This document shows, in pieces, positions 1-5,195 of a stretch of DNA of 11,453 bases. The notes under the pieces are model-generated. The model ran no database searches, was not told the DNA's origin, and saw only the letters and a list, made by a program, of their open reading frames with translations. The position numbers and the translations under genes were made by a program. Origin of the DNA: JAVBNU01 sp031551265 (GTDB taxonomy: Bacteria > Cyanobacteriota > Vampirovibrionia > Gastranaerophilales > Gastranaerophilaceae). Position 1 is the first letter of the stretch, and the number at the start of each line of letters is the position of its first letter. Location: positions 1-11,453 of the forward strand of contig JAVBNU010000051.1 in NCBI GenBank assembly GCA_031551265.1, given 5' to 3'.

Positions 1-1
1 A

Positions 2-286
2 CCTGTAAAAATATGGCTAAATTCATTAGATAACTCTGTTAAAGCACGAGTATACGTTCGCCTGGAACGCTTATATGAAAGTAATTACGGTGATTTTAAA
101 CGAATAGATAATGAGCTATCTGAATTAAGGTTTAAATTTGCTTCAGGTTATAGAATTTATTTTACAGAACTAGACAATATTATTATTGTGTTGCTTTGCG
201 CAGGCGATAAATCAACACAAACAAAAGATATTCAAAAAGCAAAAAAATATCTTAAAGATTTAAAAGGAAAAATTTATGATGAATAA
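2..286 (+). CDS. RelE/ParE-superfamily toxin (addiction module killer protein), 5' end cut by window
   Basis: Open from the first base of the window to TAA at 284-286, giving 94 visible residues; the family is usually about 95-105 aa, so only roughly the first ten are missing. The visible protein has the family pattern: a basic helix (ARVYVRLERLYESNYGD), then SELRF, a GYRIYF strand, and the diagnostic LLCAGDKSTQTKDIQKAKKY near the C-terminus. Members of this Gp49/HigB-like family are generally ribosome-dependent mRNA endonucleases held inactive by the neighbouring antitoxin. The 3' end overlaps the antitoxin start (276) by 11 bases, which implies translational coupling. Toxin-first order with an HTH antitoxin matches the HigBA-type arrangement. 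Family assignment is confident. Activity and the exact start cannot be judged here. Confidence 0.85.
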   Translation, partial: PVKIWLNSLDNSVKARVYVRLERLYESNYGDFKRIDNELSELRFKFASGYRIYFTELDNIIIVLLCAGDKSTQTKDIQKAKKYLKDLKGKIYDE

Positions 287-593
287 AGAAAAATTAGATA
301 AATATACAACTGATTATGAGGATATTATTGATGAAGAACTTTTAGATGCAGTTTTTCAAAAAACTTACCTCGATGAAAGCCTGAAAGAATACTTAGAGGA
401 CGGCAATTTTGACCTGTTCTTCAAGTCACTGGAACGTGTAATCAAAGCACGCGGGAGTGTGAGTGATTTTGCCAGAAAAACTGAACTGGATCGTTCAAAC
501 TTATATGCAATGTTTAATGGTGAACAAATACCACGTTTTGATACTGTTATGAAAATTTTAAAAGAACTCGGCTTCACTTTGAAAGTAGCGTAG
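276..593 (+). CDS. HTH antitoxin of the addiction-module antidote family (HigA-like)
   Basis: This 105-aa protein pairs with the overlapping upstream toxin. Residues about 35-60 (LKEYLEDGNFDLFFKSLERV..ARG) match the N-terminal half of the addiction-module antidote family. Residues about 61-83 (SVSDFARKTELDRSNLYAMF) form the Cro/XRE-like helix-turn-helix, followed by the family ending with ILKELGFTLKV. It should neutralise the toxin and repress the pair's promoter, which lies outside the window. An AAAGG ribosome site at 263-267 sits 8 nt from ATG 276, so this start is preferred over ATG 279. The last six codons and stop overlap the 3' end of ispE on the opposite strand by 20 bp, so the two transcripts are antisense at their ends and no terminator separates them. 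Confidence 0.88.
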   Translation: MMNKEKLDKYTTDYEDIIDEELLDAVFQKTYLDESLKEYLEDGNFDLFFKSLERVIKARGSVSDFARKTELDRSNLYAMFNGEQIPRFDTVMKILKELGFTLKVA

Positions 594-1440
594 ATGCGCC
601 GTCAGTAATAAATTTCAAATCGTTAAATATTTGATAATCTGCTTTATTGAATAAGTCAGCGACAGCAGTATCTACCACGAAAAACGTAGGGCCTGAGCCT
701 GACATGAAGGCGTTTAGTTGTGCCGATTTAATATAGTTTAGTTCCTTATGCTCGTGTATGACTGCATTCTCGAGGCTGTTATACAATAAATTTTTGTCGA
801 ATTTTCCTTTACGCAAGAGATGTTGGAGCTTCGTCGAATTATCAGGGTGTTCTTTTAAAGTTTCGGGTAGTTGTGCGAATTTTGCATATGCTTCTTTCGC
901 TGTAATTTCTAGTTTTCTTGGCTTGATTAAAGATACCGGCATGACTACAGTCGGGAGTTTGACTATGTTTTCACCGCGCCCCGTGCAAAGTGCCGTGCCT
1001 CCTTCAAGACAAAAATTCAAGTCAGAACCCAGCTGCGCACAAAGCCCATGCAACTGTTCTCGGCTTAAAATATTGTCGAATAAACAATTCAATCCATAAA
1101 AAACACCTGCTGCATTGGTGCTGCCACCTGCTAAACCCGCACAGACCGGAATATTTTTTTCTATATATATTTCAGTTTTATAATTGTCTAAATTTACGGT
1201 TTTGAAAAATAATTCCCATGCCTTATATGCGATATTTTTTTCGTTGTAGGGAATTTCGTCGGAGTTGCCACTTAATTCAAGAATATTTTCACTGGCTGGC
1301 GAAACTTTAATAGTTAAATAATCATACAAGCTGATTGCCTGCATAATGCTCTGAATATTGTGAAAGCCGTCAGGACGTTTGTCCAAAACCTCAAGGGTTA
1401 AATTGATTTTAGCCGGAGTTTTGACTTTTATGCTTTTCAT
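574..1440 (-). CDS. ispE: 4-diphosphocytidyl-2-C-methyl-D-erythritol kinase
   Basis: IspE phosphorylates CDP-methylerythritol at the 2-hydroxyl using ATP, the fourth step of the MEP isoprenoid pathway in the cytoplasm. The 288-aa length is normal. It is a GHMP kinase: TPAKINLTLEV at 8-18 contains the catalytic Lys11; the glycine-rich ATP loop is PVCAGLAGGSTNAAG at 98-112; GSDLNFCLEGGTALCTGRGE at 138-157 carries the catalytic Asp140; the C-terminal GHMP motif is MSGSGPTFF at 246-254. The ATG overlaps the rsmA stop in an ATGA, so the two are one operon and probably translationally coupled. The 3' end is overlapped by the convergent antitoxin gene. The substrate-loop reading STNAA, instead of the more usual SSDAA, is a minor variation. 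Confidence 0.95.
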   Translation of the reverse strand: MKSIKVKTPAKINLTLEVLDKRPDGFHNIQSIMQAISLYDYLTIKVSPASENILELSGNSDEIPYNEKNIAYKAWELFFKTVNLDNYKTEIYIEKNIPVCAGLAGGSTNAAGVFYGLNCLFDNILSREQLHGLCAQLGSDLNFCLEGGTALCTGRGENIVKLPTVVMPVSLIKPRKLEITAKEAYAKFAQLPETLKEHPDNSTKLQHLLRKGKFDKNLLYNSLENAVIHEHKELNYIKSAQLNAFMSGSGPTFFVVDTAVADLFNKADYQIFNDLKFITDGASTLLSK

Positions 1441-2276
1441 AAATTCTTCTTCAACTCCGTCGATAAATCTGCAAGTTGCTGAATTGAGAGAGCTTCGCCA
1501 CGTGTATTTTCGCTAATGTCGAGATTAGCCAGAGTTTCTATGACTGCATTTTTAGCAAACCCCGCATTCATCAGCGAATTTTTTATATTTTTTCGACGCG
1601 TTAAAAACGCAGCTTTCGTTACCTTGCGCAAAAAACTATAATCATTAACTTTCACAAGAGGCTCTTCACGAACGATAAACTTCAAAAGAGCCGAATCAAC
1701 TTTCGGCGCAGGATAGAATGCCTTACGCGGTACTTTTTGGATTAATTCAATATCTGCAAAGAATTGTGCCAAAATTGACAGATGTCCGAATTGTTTTGAT
1801 GGTGATTTTTCGCTAGCCAAAATTCTCTGTGCAACTTCATATTGAACCATCAAAATAATAGAATCGATATGACTACGATTTTTGTTTGCCAAATCATCAA
1901 TTTCACCCAATAAATGCGCCAAAATTGGTGTTGTAATGTAGTACGGAATATTTGCAATAATTTTTATTTTTTTATTGCCCAGAGCAGAAATATCCGTTTT
2001 TAGGACATCCTGATGAATAATTTCCAGATTATGTGCGTCAATTTTTTGCAGTTCTTCAATCGCTTCCTCATCAAGCTCAATTGCATATACTTTGCCGGCA
2101 TGTTCAACTAATTGTTCCGTCACAAATCCAACACCGGCACCAATTTCTACAACGATGTCATCAGGCTTTAAATCTGCTTCACTAATTATTCGCTCAATAA
2201 CAGATGCGTCTGTCAAAAAATTTTGTCCCAGACGTTTTTTTGTTCTAAAGAATTTTGCTCTTTGAAAATAACTCAT
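1437..2276 (-). CDS. rsmA: 16S rRNA (adenine1518/1519-N6)-dimethyltransferase RsmA (KsgA)
   Basis: RsmA transfers four methyl groups from S-adenosylmethionine to two adjacent adenines near the 3' end of 16S rRNA, a late checkpoint in 30S assembly; loss gives kasugamycin resistance. At 279 aa it has the usual length. Seen in order: RLGQNFLTD (15-23), SAM motif I VEIGAGVGFVTEQL (43-56), the acidic ribose-binding residue in IELDE (66-70), QDVLKTD (89-95), motif IV NIPYYITTPIL (109-119), FYPAPKVDSALL (187-198) and the C-terminal AFLTRRKNIKNSL region. It is first in the operon with ispE. No ribosome-binding site precedes the ATG, but a TATAAT hexamer lies 11-17 bases upstream, so the transcript may be nearly leaderless. 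Confidence 0.96.
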   Translation of the reverse strand: MSYFQRAKFFRTKKRLGQNFLTDASVIERIISEADLKPDDIVVEIGAGVGFVTEQLVEHAGKVYAIELDEEAIEELQKIDAHNLEIIHQDVLKTDISALGNKKIKIIANIPYYITTPILAHLLGEIDDLANKNRSHIDSIILMVQYEVAQRILASEKSPSKQFGHLSILAQFFADIELIQKVPRKAFYPAPKVDSALLKFIVREEPLVKVNDYSFLRKVTKAAFLTRRKNIKNSLMNAGFAKNAVIETLANLDISENTRGEALSIQQLADLSTELKKNL

Positions 2277-2287
2277 AAGATTATTTT

Positions 2288-2293
2288 ATTATA
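2288..2293 (-). promoter_or_regulatory. Candidate -10 box for rsmA-ispE
   Basis: On the minus strand this reads TATAAT exactly. It would start RNA near 2281, only about five bases before the rsmA ATG. No convincing -35 hexamer is found at a 16-18 bp distance. It lies in the 80-bp divergent gap between rsmA and the glutamate-cysteine ligase gene. Confidence 0.45.
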
Positions 2294-2356
2294 AACAAAA
2301 TAGCATTACCCTCATGACTAAATACCAATTTTTCATATTTGCGTTATTGTATAAAT

Positions 2357-3697
2357 ATGCAAAATTCAATTACAGACAATTCTCTAAATAGCAAGCCGAA
2401 TTTGCTGTCAGAAAATACTCTTTCAAGGAACGACTTACTCGAAATTTTTCATACCGGAACAAAATCAGAAGGTGAACTCAAAATAGGTATGGAATACGAG
2501 CGCATCCCTGTTAAAAAGTCCGATTTTTCAGCGGTCGGGTATTTTGGCGAAAAAGGCATCCAAAATTTCCTTTTGGAATTTGCAAAAAGATACAACTGGG
2601 AAGAAATAAAAGACAATACATTTATAATCGGCTTAAAAAAGAATGGCGTACAAATTTCACTAGAACCCGGCGCTCAGGTAGAAATCAGTACATCACAATA
2701 CAAAAACGTCACTGAATTGGAAAAAGAAATCGAGATTATTGAAAAGCAATTTGACCTGCTGGCGATAGAATATGATATTAAGCTGCTTTCATACGGTGTA
2801 TCGCCTGTTACAACGTGGAAAAATATACCTTTAATCCCCAAAACACGCTACCACCTTATGAATAAAATGTTGAGCGGGTATATGGCGCCTGTAATGATGC
2901 GCGAAACCGCAGGAATTCAGGCGGCTTTTGATTTTACTTCCGAAGAAGACGCCATTAAGAAATTTTCTCTTGCACTTTTACTTTCGCCTTTTGCAACGGC
3001 TATTTTTGCTAATTCGCCAATCCGTGCCGGTGAAAGTACGGGCTACCAGTCTTATCGTGCTTCAGCGTGGCTAAACACTGACAGTGCTCGATGTGGACTC
3101 GTTTCTTATAAATTATTTGAGCAAAGTTTTGACAATTTCGATTTTTCAGAATATTTGAATGTGGTGCTCAACGTACCGATGTTATACATTGTCAGAGGTG
3201 ATGAGTACATAAAATTCAACACCTATATGACTTTTGACACGTTTATGAAAAAAGGTTATGAAGGCTATTTCGCTATCAAAGAAGACTTTGATCTGCATTT
3301 GAATTTATATTTTCCTGAAGTCAGATTGAGGAATTATATTGAAGTCAGAAATCACGACTGCGTGCCCGGCATGATGAAATACGCTGTACCTACCCTTTAC
3401 AAAGGTATTTTATACAACGAAAATTCTGCTAATGCTATATTCGAATTGTGCAAAGACTTAACATACATCGATTTTGTATACCTACGGGAAAATGTGCCGA
3501 AATATGGCTTACAAACTAAAGTTGGCAGATATAAGGTCATAGACTTTGCAAAAGAAATTTTGGCAGCCTCCTACAACACGCTCTACAAATCAAATGACGC
3601 TGATTCGAAATATTTAGAACAGCCAATCAATCTAATCTACCAAAAGAAAACCATGGCGGATTTAGTCATCGAAAACAGAGAAGAGTATTTGCTGTAA
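2357..3697 (+). CDS. gshA: Glutamate-cysteine ligase, GCS2 family (plant/proteobacterial type)
   Basis: This enzyme joins L-glutamate and L-cysteine with ATP to give gamma-glutamylcysteine, the committed step towards glutathione. The family signature is clear: KIGMEYER (42-49), VQISLEPGAQVEIS (98-111), then IPLIPKTRYHLMNKML, RETAGIQAAFDF, FATAIFANSPI, YRASAWLNTD, NVPMLYIVR and YFPEVRLRNYIEVR, in the same order as plant and alphaproteobacterial enzymes. Length from ATG 2357 is 446 aa, as expected. The frame also opens upstream at TTG 2339, but neither start has a ribosome-binding site; ATG 2357 is the conservative choice. No glutathione synthetase gene is visible nearby, so the product may be used as gamma-glutamylcysteine, or gshB or a fused enzyme lies elsewhere. 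The ergothioneine-type EgtA shares the fold and is a less likely alternative. Confidence 0.88.
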   Translation: MQNSITDNSLNSKPNLLSENTLSRNDLLEIFHTGTKSEGELKIGMEYERIPVKKSDFSAVGYFGEKGIQNFLLEFAKRYNWEEIKDNTFIIGLKKNGVQISLEPGAQVEISTSQYKNVTELEKEIEIIEKQFDLLAIEYDIKLLSYGVSPVTTWKNIPLIPKTRYHLMNKMLSGYMAPVMMRETAGIQAAFDFTSEEDAIKKFSLALLLSPFATAIFANSPIRAGESTGYQSYRASAWLNTDSARCGLVSYKLFEQSFDNFDFSEYLNVVLNVPMLYIVRGDEYIKFNTYMTFDTFMKKGYEGYFAIKEDFDLHLNLYFPEVRLRNYIEVRNHDCVPGMMKYAVPTLYKGILYNENSANAIFELCKDLTYIDFVYLRENVPKYGLQTKVGRYKVIDFAKEILAASYNTLYKSNDADSKYLEQPINLIYQKKTMADLVIENREEYLL

Positions 3698-3710
3698 TTC
3701 ATTAATATGA

Positions 3711-3739
3711 TTGCTTTATGTTTAAAATAAGCGTAAAAT
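3711..3739 (+). promoter_or_regulatory. Candidate promoter of the tiny membrane-protein pair
   Basis: A TTGCTT box (3711-3716) and a TAAAAT box (3734-3739) are separated by exactly 17 bp, placing RNA start near 3746. It lies 13 bases after the gshA stop and ahead of the GGAGG ribosome site at 3762-3766. Seen by eye only; consensus matches are 4/6 and 5/6. Confidence 0.5.
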
Positions 3740-3776
3740 TGTGGTATGGAAACTCCTTGGTGGAGGCATCGCTGGC

Positions 3777-3920
3777 ATGTTGCTGATGTATTCCATTTCA
3801 ACAAAAATAATTATAATGTTTATTATTGGTATATATCTTGAAATTACATTTGTATACAACATAATGGAGACACATCAGCAAATAATTAAATTAACAGAGG
3901 AGCTAAAAAATGACATATGA
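3777..3920 (+). CDS. Tiny membrane protein (47 aa), unrecognised
   Basis: I do not recognise this protein. ATG 3777 is chosen because GGAGG at 3762-3766 lies 10 nt upstream and a plausible promoter starts RNA near 3746. The frame is open back to 3726, so a GTG start at 3741 (59 aa, with an added WKLLGGGIAG hydrophobic stretch) is possible but has no ribosome site. Residues 11-29 (IIIMFIIGIYLEITFVYNI) form one transmembrane helix, followed by a polar helix (METHQQIIKLTEELKNDI). The stop overlaps the next small gene by 11 bases, so the two are translationally coupled. A small bicistronic membrane pair convergent with an XRE regulator suggests a phage-, toxin- or stress-related accessory unit, but no function can be assigned. 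Confidence 0.6.
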   Translation: MLLMYSISTKIIIMFIIGIYLEITFVYNIMETHQQIIKLTEELKNDI

Positions 3921-4038
3921 AAAAATATTAGAAATAATTATGAATACAGTCGCTGGAGCCTTTGGCATATTTTGTGTAGTGCTGGCATCTCAACATTTCC
4001 CAAAGAATTTCAAACTTTTTGATAAATCAGATAAATAA
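3910..4038 (+). CDS. Tiny membrane protein (42 aa), unrecognised
   Basis: I do not recognise this protein. A strong GAGGAG ribosome site ends 8 nt before ATG 3910, one of the best in the window, which argues for real translation despite the short length. The protein has an N-terminal helix (YEKILEIIMN), one transmembrane segment at about 12-28 (NTVAGAFGIFCVVLAS), and a positively charged tail (QHFPKNFKLFDKSDK). It overlaps the preceding 47-aa gene by 11 bases in another frame. Its stop is 9 bp from the stop of the XRE gene on the other strand. Co-translation of two single-pass proteins suggests that they act together in the membrane. Confidence 0.65.
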   Translation: MTYEKILEIIMNTVAGAFGIFCVVLASQHFPKNFKLFDKSDK

Positions 4039-4047
4039 TTGTTGAAA

Positions 4048-4269
4048 TTATATTTCTATAGAATCAAATAAATCTTTTAACGATATACCTAAGGCTTCGG
4101 AAATCTTATAAATTTTAGAGATTTTAAAATCATTTTCGGCTCTTTCAATCATTCCAATATATGAACCGGAAACACCAACTTGAAAAGCAAGTTCTTCTCT
4201 GGACATATTTTTTGCTTCTCTTATTGTCTTAATTCTTATACCTAATTTATTTCTAAAATCTTGTACCAT
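4048..4269 (-). CDS. XRE/Cro-family small DNA-binding regulator (73 aa)
   Basis: The protein is a single helix-turn-helix domain of phage-repressor type. Residues 8-20 form helix 1, SREELAFQVGVSGSYIGMIE (23-42) is the helix-turn-helix, and ISEALGISLKDLF (56-68) is the usual closing helix. Nothing follows the DNA-binding domain, as in Cro-like or restriction-controller-like repressors. It is divergent from the 55-aa gene at 4352, and the shared intergenic space holds a nested palindrome over both predicted promoters, so it probably represses itself and that neighbour. ATG 4269 has no ribosome site. A predicted promoter on its strand would start RNA at or next to this ATG, so it may be leaderless. 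Targets beyond this intergenic region are unknown. Confidence 0.85.
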   Translation of the reverse strand: MVQDFRNKLGIRIKTIREAKNMSREELAFQVGVSGSYIGMIERAENDFKISKIYKISEALGISLKDLFDSIEI

Positions 4270-4275
4270 GATTCT

Positions 4276-4326
4276 ATTTTGAATTCACAAGCCCCACTTG
4301 TCCACAAGCAGGGCTTGTGATAAAAT
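4276..4326. promoter_or_regulatory. Divergent promoters overlapping a concentric palindromic operator
   Basis: Outer arms CACAAGCCC (4286-4294) and GGGCTTGTG (4311-4319) and inner arms CTTGT (4297-4301) and ACAAG (4304-4308) are all perfect and share one centre at 4302.5. On the plus strand, TTGTCC (4298-4303), 17 bp, then TAAAAT (4321-4326) fits a promoter for the 55-aa gene. On the minus strand, TGGACA (4299-4304), 17 bp, then CAAAAT (4276-4281) fits a promoter for the XRE gene. The two -35 boxes lie back to back on the palindrome centre, so one bound dimer could block both. The palindrome is seen; binding is inferred. Confidence 0.6.
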
Positions 4327-4351
4327 AAAAAATGAAATGTGAGGAATTATT

Positions 4352-4519
4352 ATGAAAACAACTAAAAAAAATTTATTAGTTAAAACTTTACAACAAGATA
4401 TCGAAAGACTACAGGATTTTGAGGAATGCGCTGATTTAATGTTCGACGCATTCAAACGTGGTTCGAAAAAAATTTCAGATAACTTAAAAAATATTTTGAA
4501 CCAAGTTGCAGACAAATAG
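4352..4519 (+). CDS. Small helical hypothetical protein (55 aa)
   Basis: I do not recognise this protein. ATG 4352 follows GAGG at 4341-4344 with 7 nt between, and the gene has its own promoter in the operator shared with the XRE regulator. The product is charged and predicted mostly helical (KTLQQDIERLQDFEECADLM, then FKRGSKKISDNLKNILNQV), with no signal peptide, membrane segment or metal motif. It could be a small partner or antirepressor of the divergent regulator, or a phage-derived accessory protein; this is inference from position. Its stop codon directly abuts the duplicated hisB tail at 4520, so before insertion of the downstream toxin-antitoxin unit this gene probably ran tail-to-tail into hisB. 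Confidence 0.6.
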   Translation: MKTTKKNLLVKTLQQDIERLQDFEECADLMFDAFKRGSKKISDNLKNILNQVADK

Positions 4520-4558
4520 CTATAAGACGCCTTTAGTTGAAGGGATTGCGTCGTTGTT
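4520..4558 (-). repeat. Second copy of the hisB 3' end
   Basis: This stretch matches 5196-5234, the true end of hisB, at 36 of 39 positions with no gaps. Read on the minus strand it encodes DAIPSTKGVL and a TAG stop, the conserved C-terminus of imidazoleglycerol-phosphate dehydratase. The two differences within the first 33 bases are both third-position and synonymous (Val and Thr codons). Upstream of this tail the frame has no HisB similarity and meets a stop, so it is only a fragment. It looks like a duplicated target or attachment site. Confidence 0.85.
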
Positions 4559-4591
4559 GTCATTTTGCATGTACATTGCACAGACAATGTA

Positions 4592-4620
4592 TTGACATTA
4601 CATGCGCAATGCATTATCAT
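4592..4620 (+). promoter_or_regulatory. Strong promoter and candidate operators of the second toxin-antitoxin pair
   Basis: TTGACA (4592-4597), exactly 17 bp, then TATCAT (4615-4620) is the best sigma-70-type promoter in the window. Around it lie dyads that could bind the antitoxin: TACATTG (4572-4578) with CAATGTA (4585-4591), ATGC (4602-4605) with GCAT (4611-4614), and ACATG (4600-4604) with CATGT (4618-4622). CATTG/CAATG half-sites occur at 4574, 4585 and 4607. Autorepression by a ribbon-helix-helix antitoxin is the expected role. Confidence 0.7.
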
Positions 4621-4639
4621 GTTAAAATAAAGGCCTCTT

Positions 4640-4915
4640 ATGTACGAAATAATTAAATTCAAAGGCGTTAAGTTTTATTTCAAAAAAGACTTAAATCCTC
4701 TGACAAATGAATATGATTATCATATATGGCTTCGACACACCGTAGAGCCTATTGAAGCCATCGCAGCATTTTTTAATGCCGAAAAGAAAAGGTATAACCC
4801 AAAACACAGCCGATATGAAATTTATTCGCTTGAAGATGACCTTGTCGTTTATTATATGTATTACAATGAACAAGAAAATAAAGTTTTAATAATAACTGCC
4901 TTTAGAAAGGATTAA
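4640..4915 (+). CDS. Probable type II toxin (BrnT/RelE-like fold), 91 aa
   Basis: The protein is small, basic and beta-rich, with the pattern of BrnT/RelE-type toxins: an N-terminal region with HIWLRHTVEPIEAIAAFFN, a central RYEIYSLEDDLVVYYMYY strand pair, and a C-terminal KVLIITAFRKD resembling the final strand of BrnT (R-V-I-S-A-R). No canonical BrnT signature is complete, so the family is inferred mainly from form and partner: a CopG-type antitoxin gene begins 4 bases after its stop. Its AAAGG ribosome site at 4629-4633 is 6 nt from ATG 4640, behind a strong promoter. Expected activity would be RNA cleavage on the ribosome. A DUF4258-like toxin is an alternative. The unit lies between duplicated hisB tails. 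Confidence 0.6.
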   Translation: MYEIIKFKGVKFYFKKDLNPLTNEYDYHIWLRHTVEPIEAIAAFFNAEKKRYNPKHSRYEIYSLEDDLVVYYMYYNEQENKVLIITAFRKD

Positions 4916-4919
4916 TTTT

Positions 4920-5192
4920 ATGAAAAAACTTACTAAAAACGAAATTCTAAATAATATAGAAATTTTGCCTTCTGATTTGACGGCTGCGGAGGAAAAACTT
5001 TTTGATTCAGTTATTGCAAAGACTGAAAAACAAATAACTAAACACCAAATAAATATTACTTTTCGTTGGAGTGATCTTGAAATTAAACGCGCAAAAAGAA
5101 TAGCAGAAAAGCTTGGTATGCCGTATCAAACATATATTAAAAGCGTTTTAAAACAATCTATGGATAAAGACGAAAAAAGGTATAGCGTTTAA
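4920..5192 (+). CDS. CopG-type ribbon-helix-helix antitoxin (BrnA-like), 90 aa
   Basis: Residues about 42-80 form a ribbon-helix-helix domain: the strand INITFRWSDLEIKRAKRIA, then EKLGMPYQTYIKSVLKQSM, where the MPYQTYIKSVL turn and helix is typical of CopG-family antitoxins. The N-terminal half (LTKNEILNNIEILPSDLTAAEEKLFDSV) is charged and helical and likely wraps the toxin. The AGAAAGG ribosome site at 4904-4910 lies 9 nt from the ATG, inside the end of the toxin gene, so the genes are coupled. It should both neutralise the toxin and repress the promoter at 4592-4620. The gene stops 3 bp before the hisB stop on the other strand. In the BrnTA family the toxin gene also comes first. Confidence 0.8.
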   Translation: MKKLTKNEILNNIEILPSDLTAAEEKLFDSVIAKTEKQITKHQINITFRWSDLEIKRAKRIAEKLGMPYQTYIKSVLKQSMDKDEKRYSV

Positions 5193-5195
5193 TCT

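Larger units (their letters stand above)
4520..5195. mobile_element. Putative toxin-antitoxin insertion unit at the hisB 3' end
   Basis: This 676-bp segment is bounded by the two copies of the hisB tail and holds only a promoter, a toxin gene and a ribbon-helix-helix antitoxin gene. No integrase, transposase or terminal inverted repeat is present. The structure resembles integration into the 3' end of a protein gene with the end rebuilt by the incoming copy, or the long-target-duplication insertions known for restriction-modification genes. The duplication is directly visible; the mechanism is inferred. Confidence 0.45.

Noticed and set aside
2339..2356. TTG start for glutamate-cysteine ligase at 2339
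   Set aside because: It adds six residues (MRYCIN) without family similarity and has no ribosome site; ATG 2357 gives the usual length.
3746..3841. 31-codon Trp/His/Tyr-rich frame starting at the predicted transcription start, resembling a leader peptide
   Set aside because: It overlaps the 47-aa membrane-protein frame, has no ribosome site, no attenuator hairpins follow, and no amino-acid biosynthesis gene is downstream. The hydrophobic frame is the more protein-like reading.
4285..4662. Minus-strand 125-aa open frame
   Set aside because: It lies antisense to the 55-aa gene, the hisB-tail copy and the TA promoter, is rich in Cys/Ser/Phe in a way typical of shadow frames, and has no supporting ribosome site. 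The hisB tail itself is in a different minus-strand frame.
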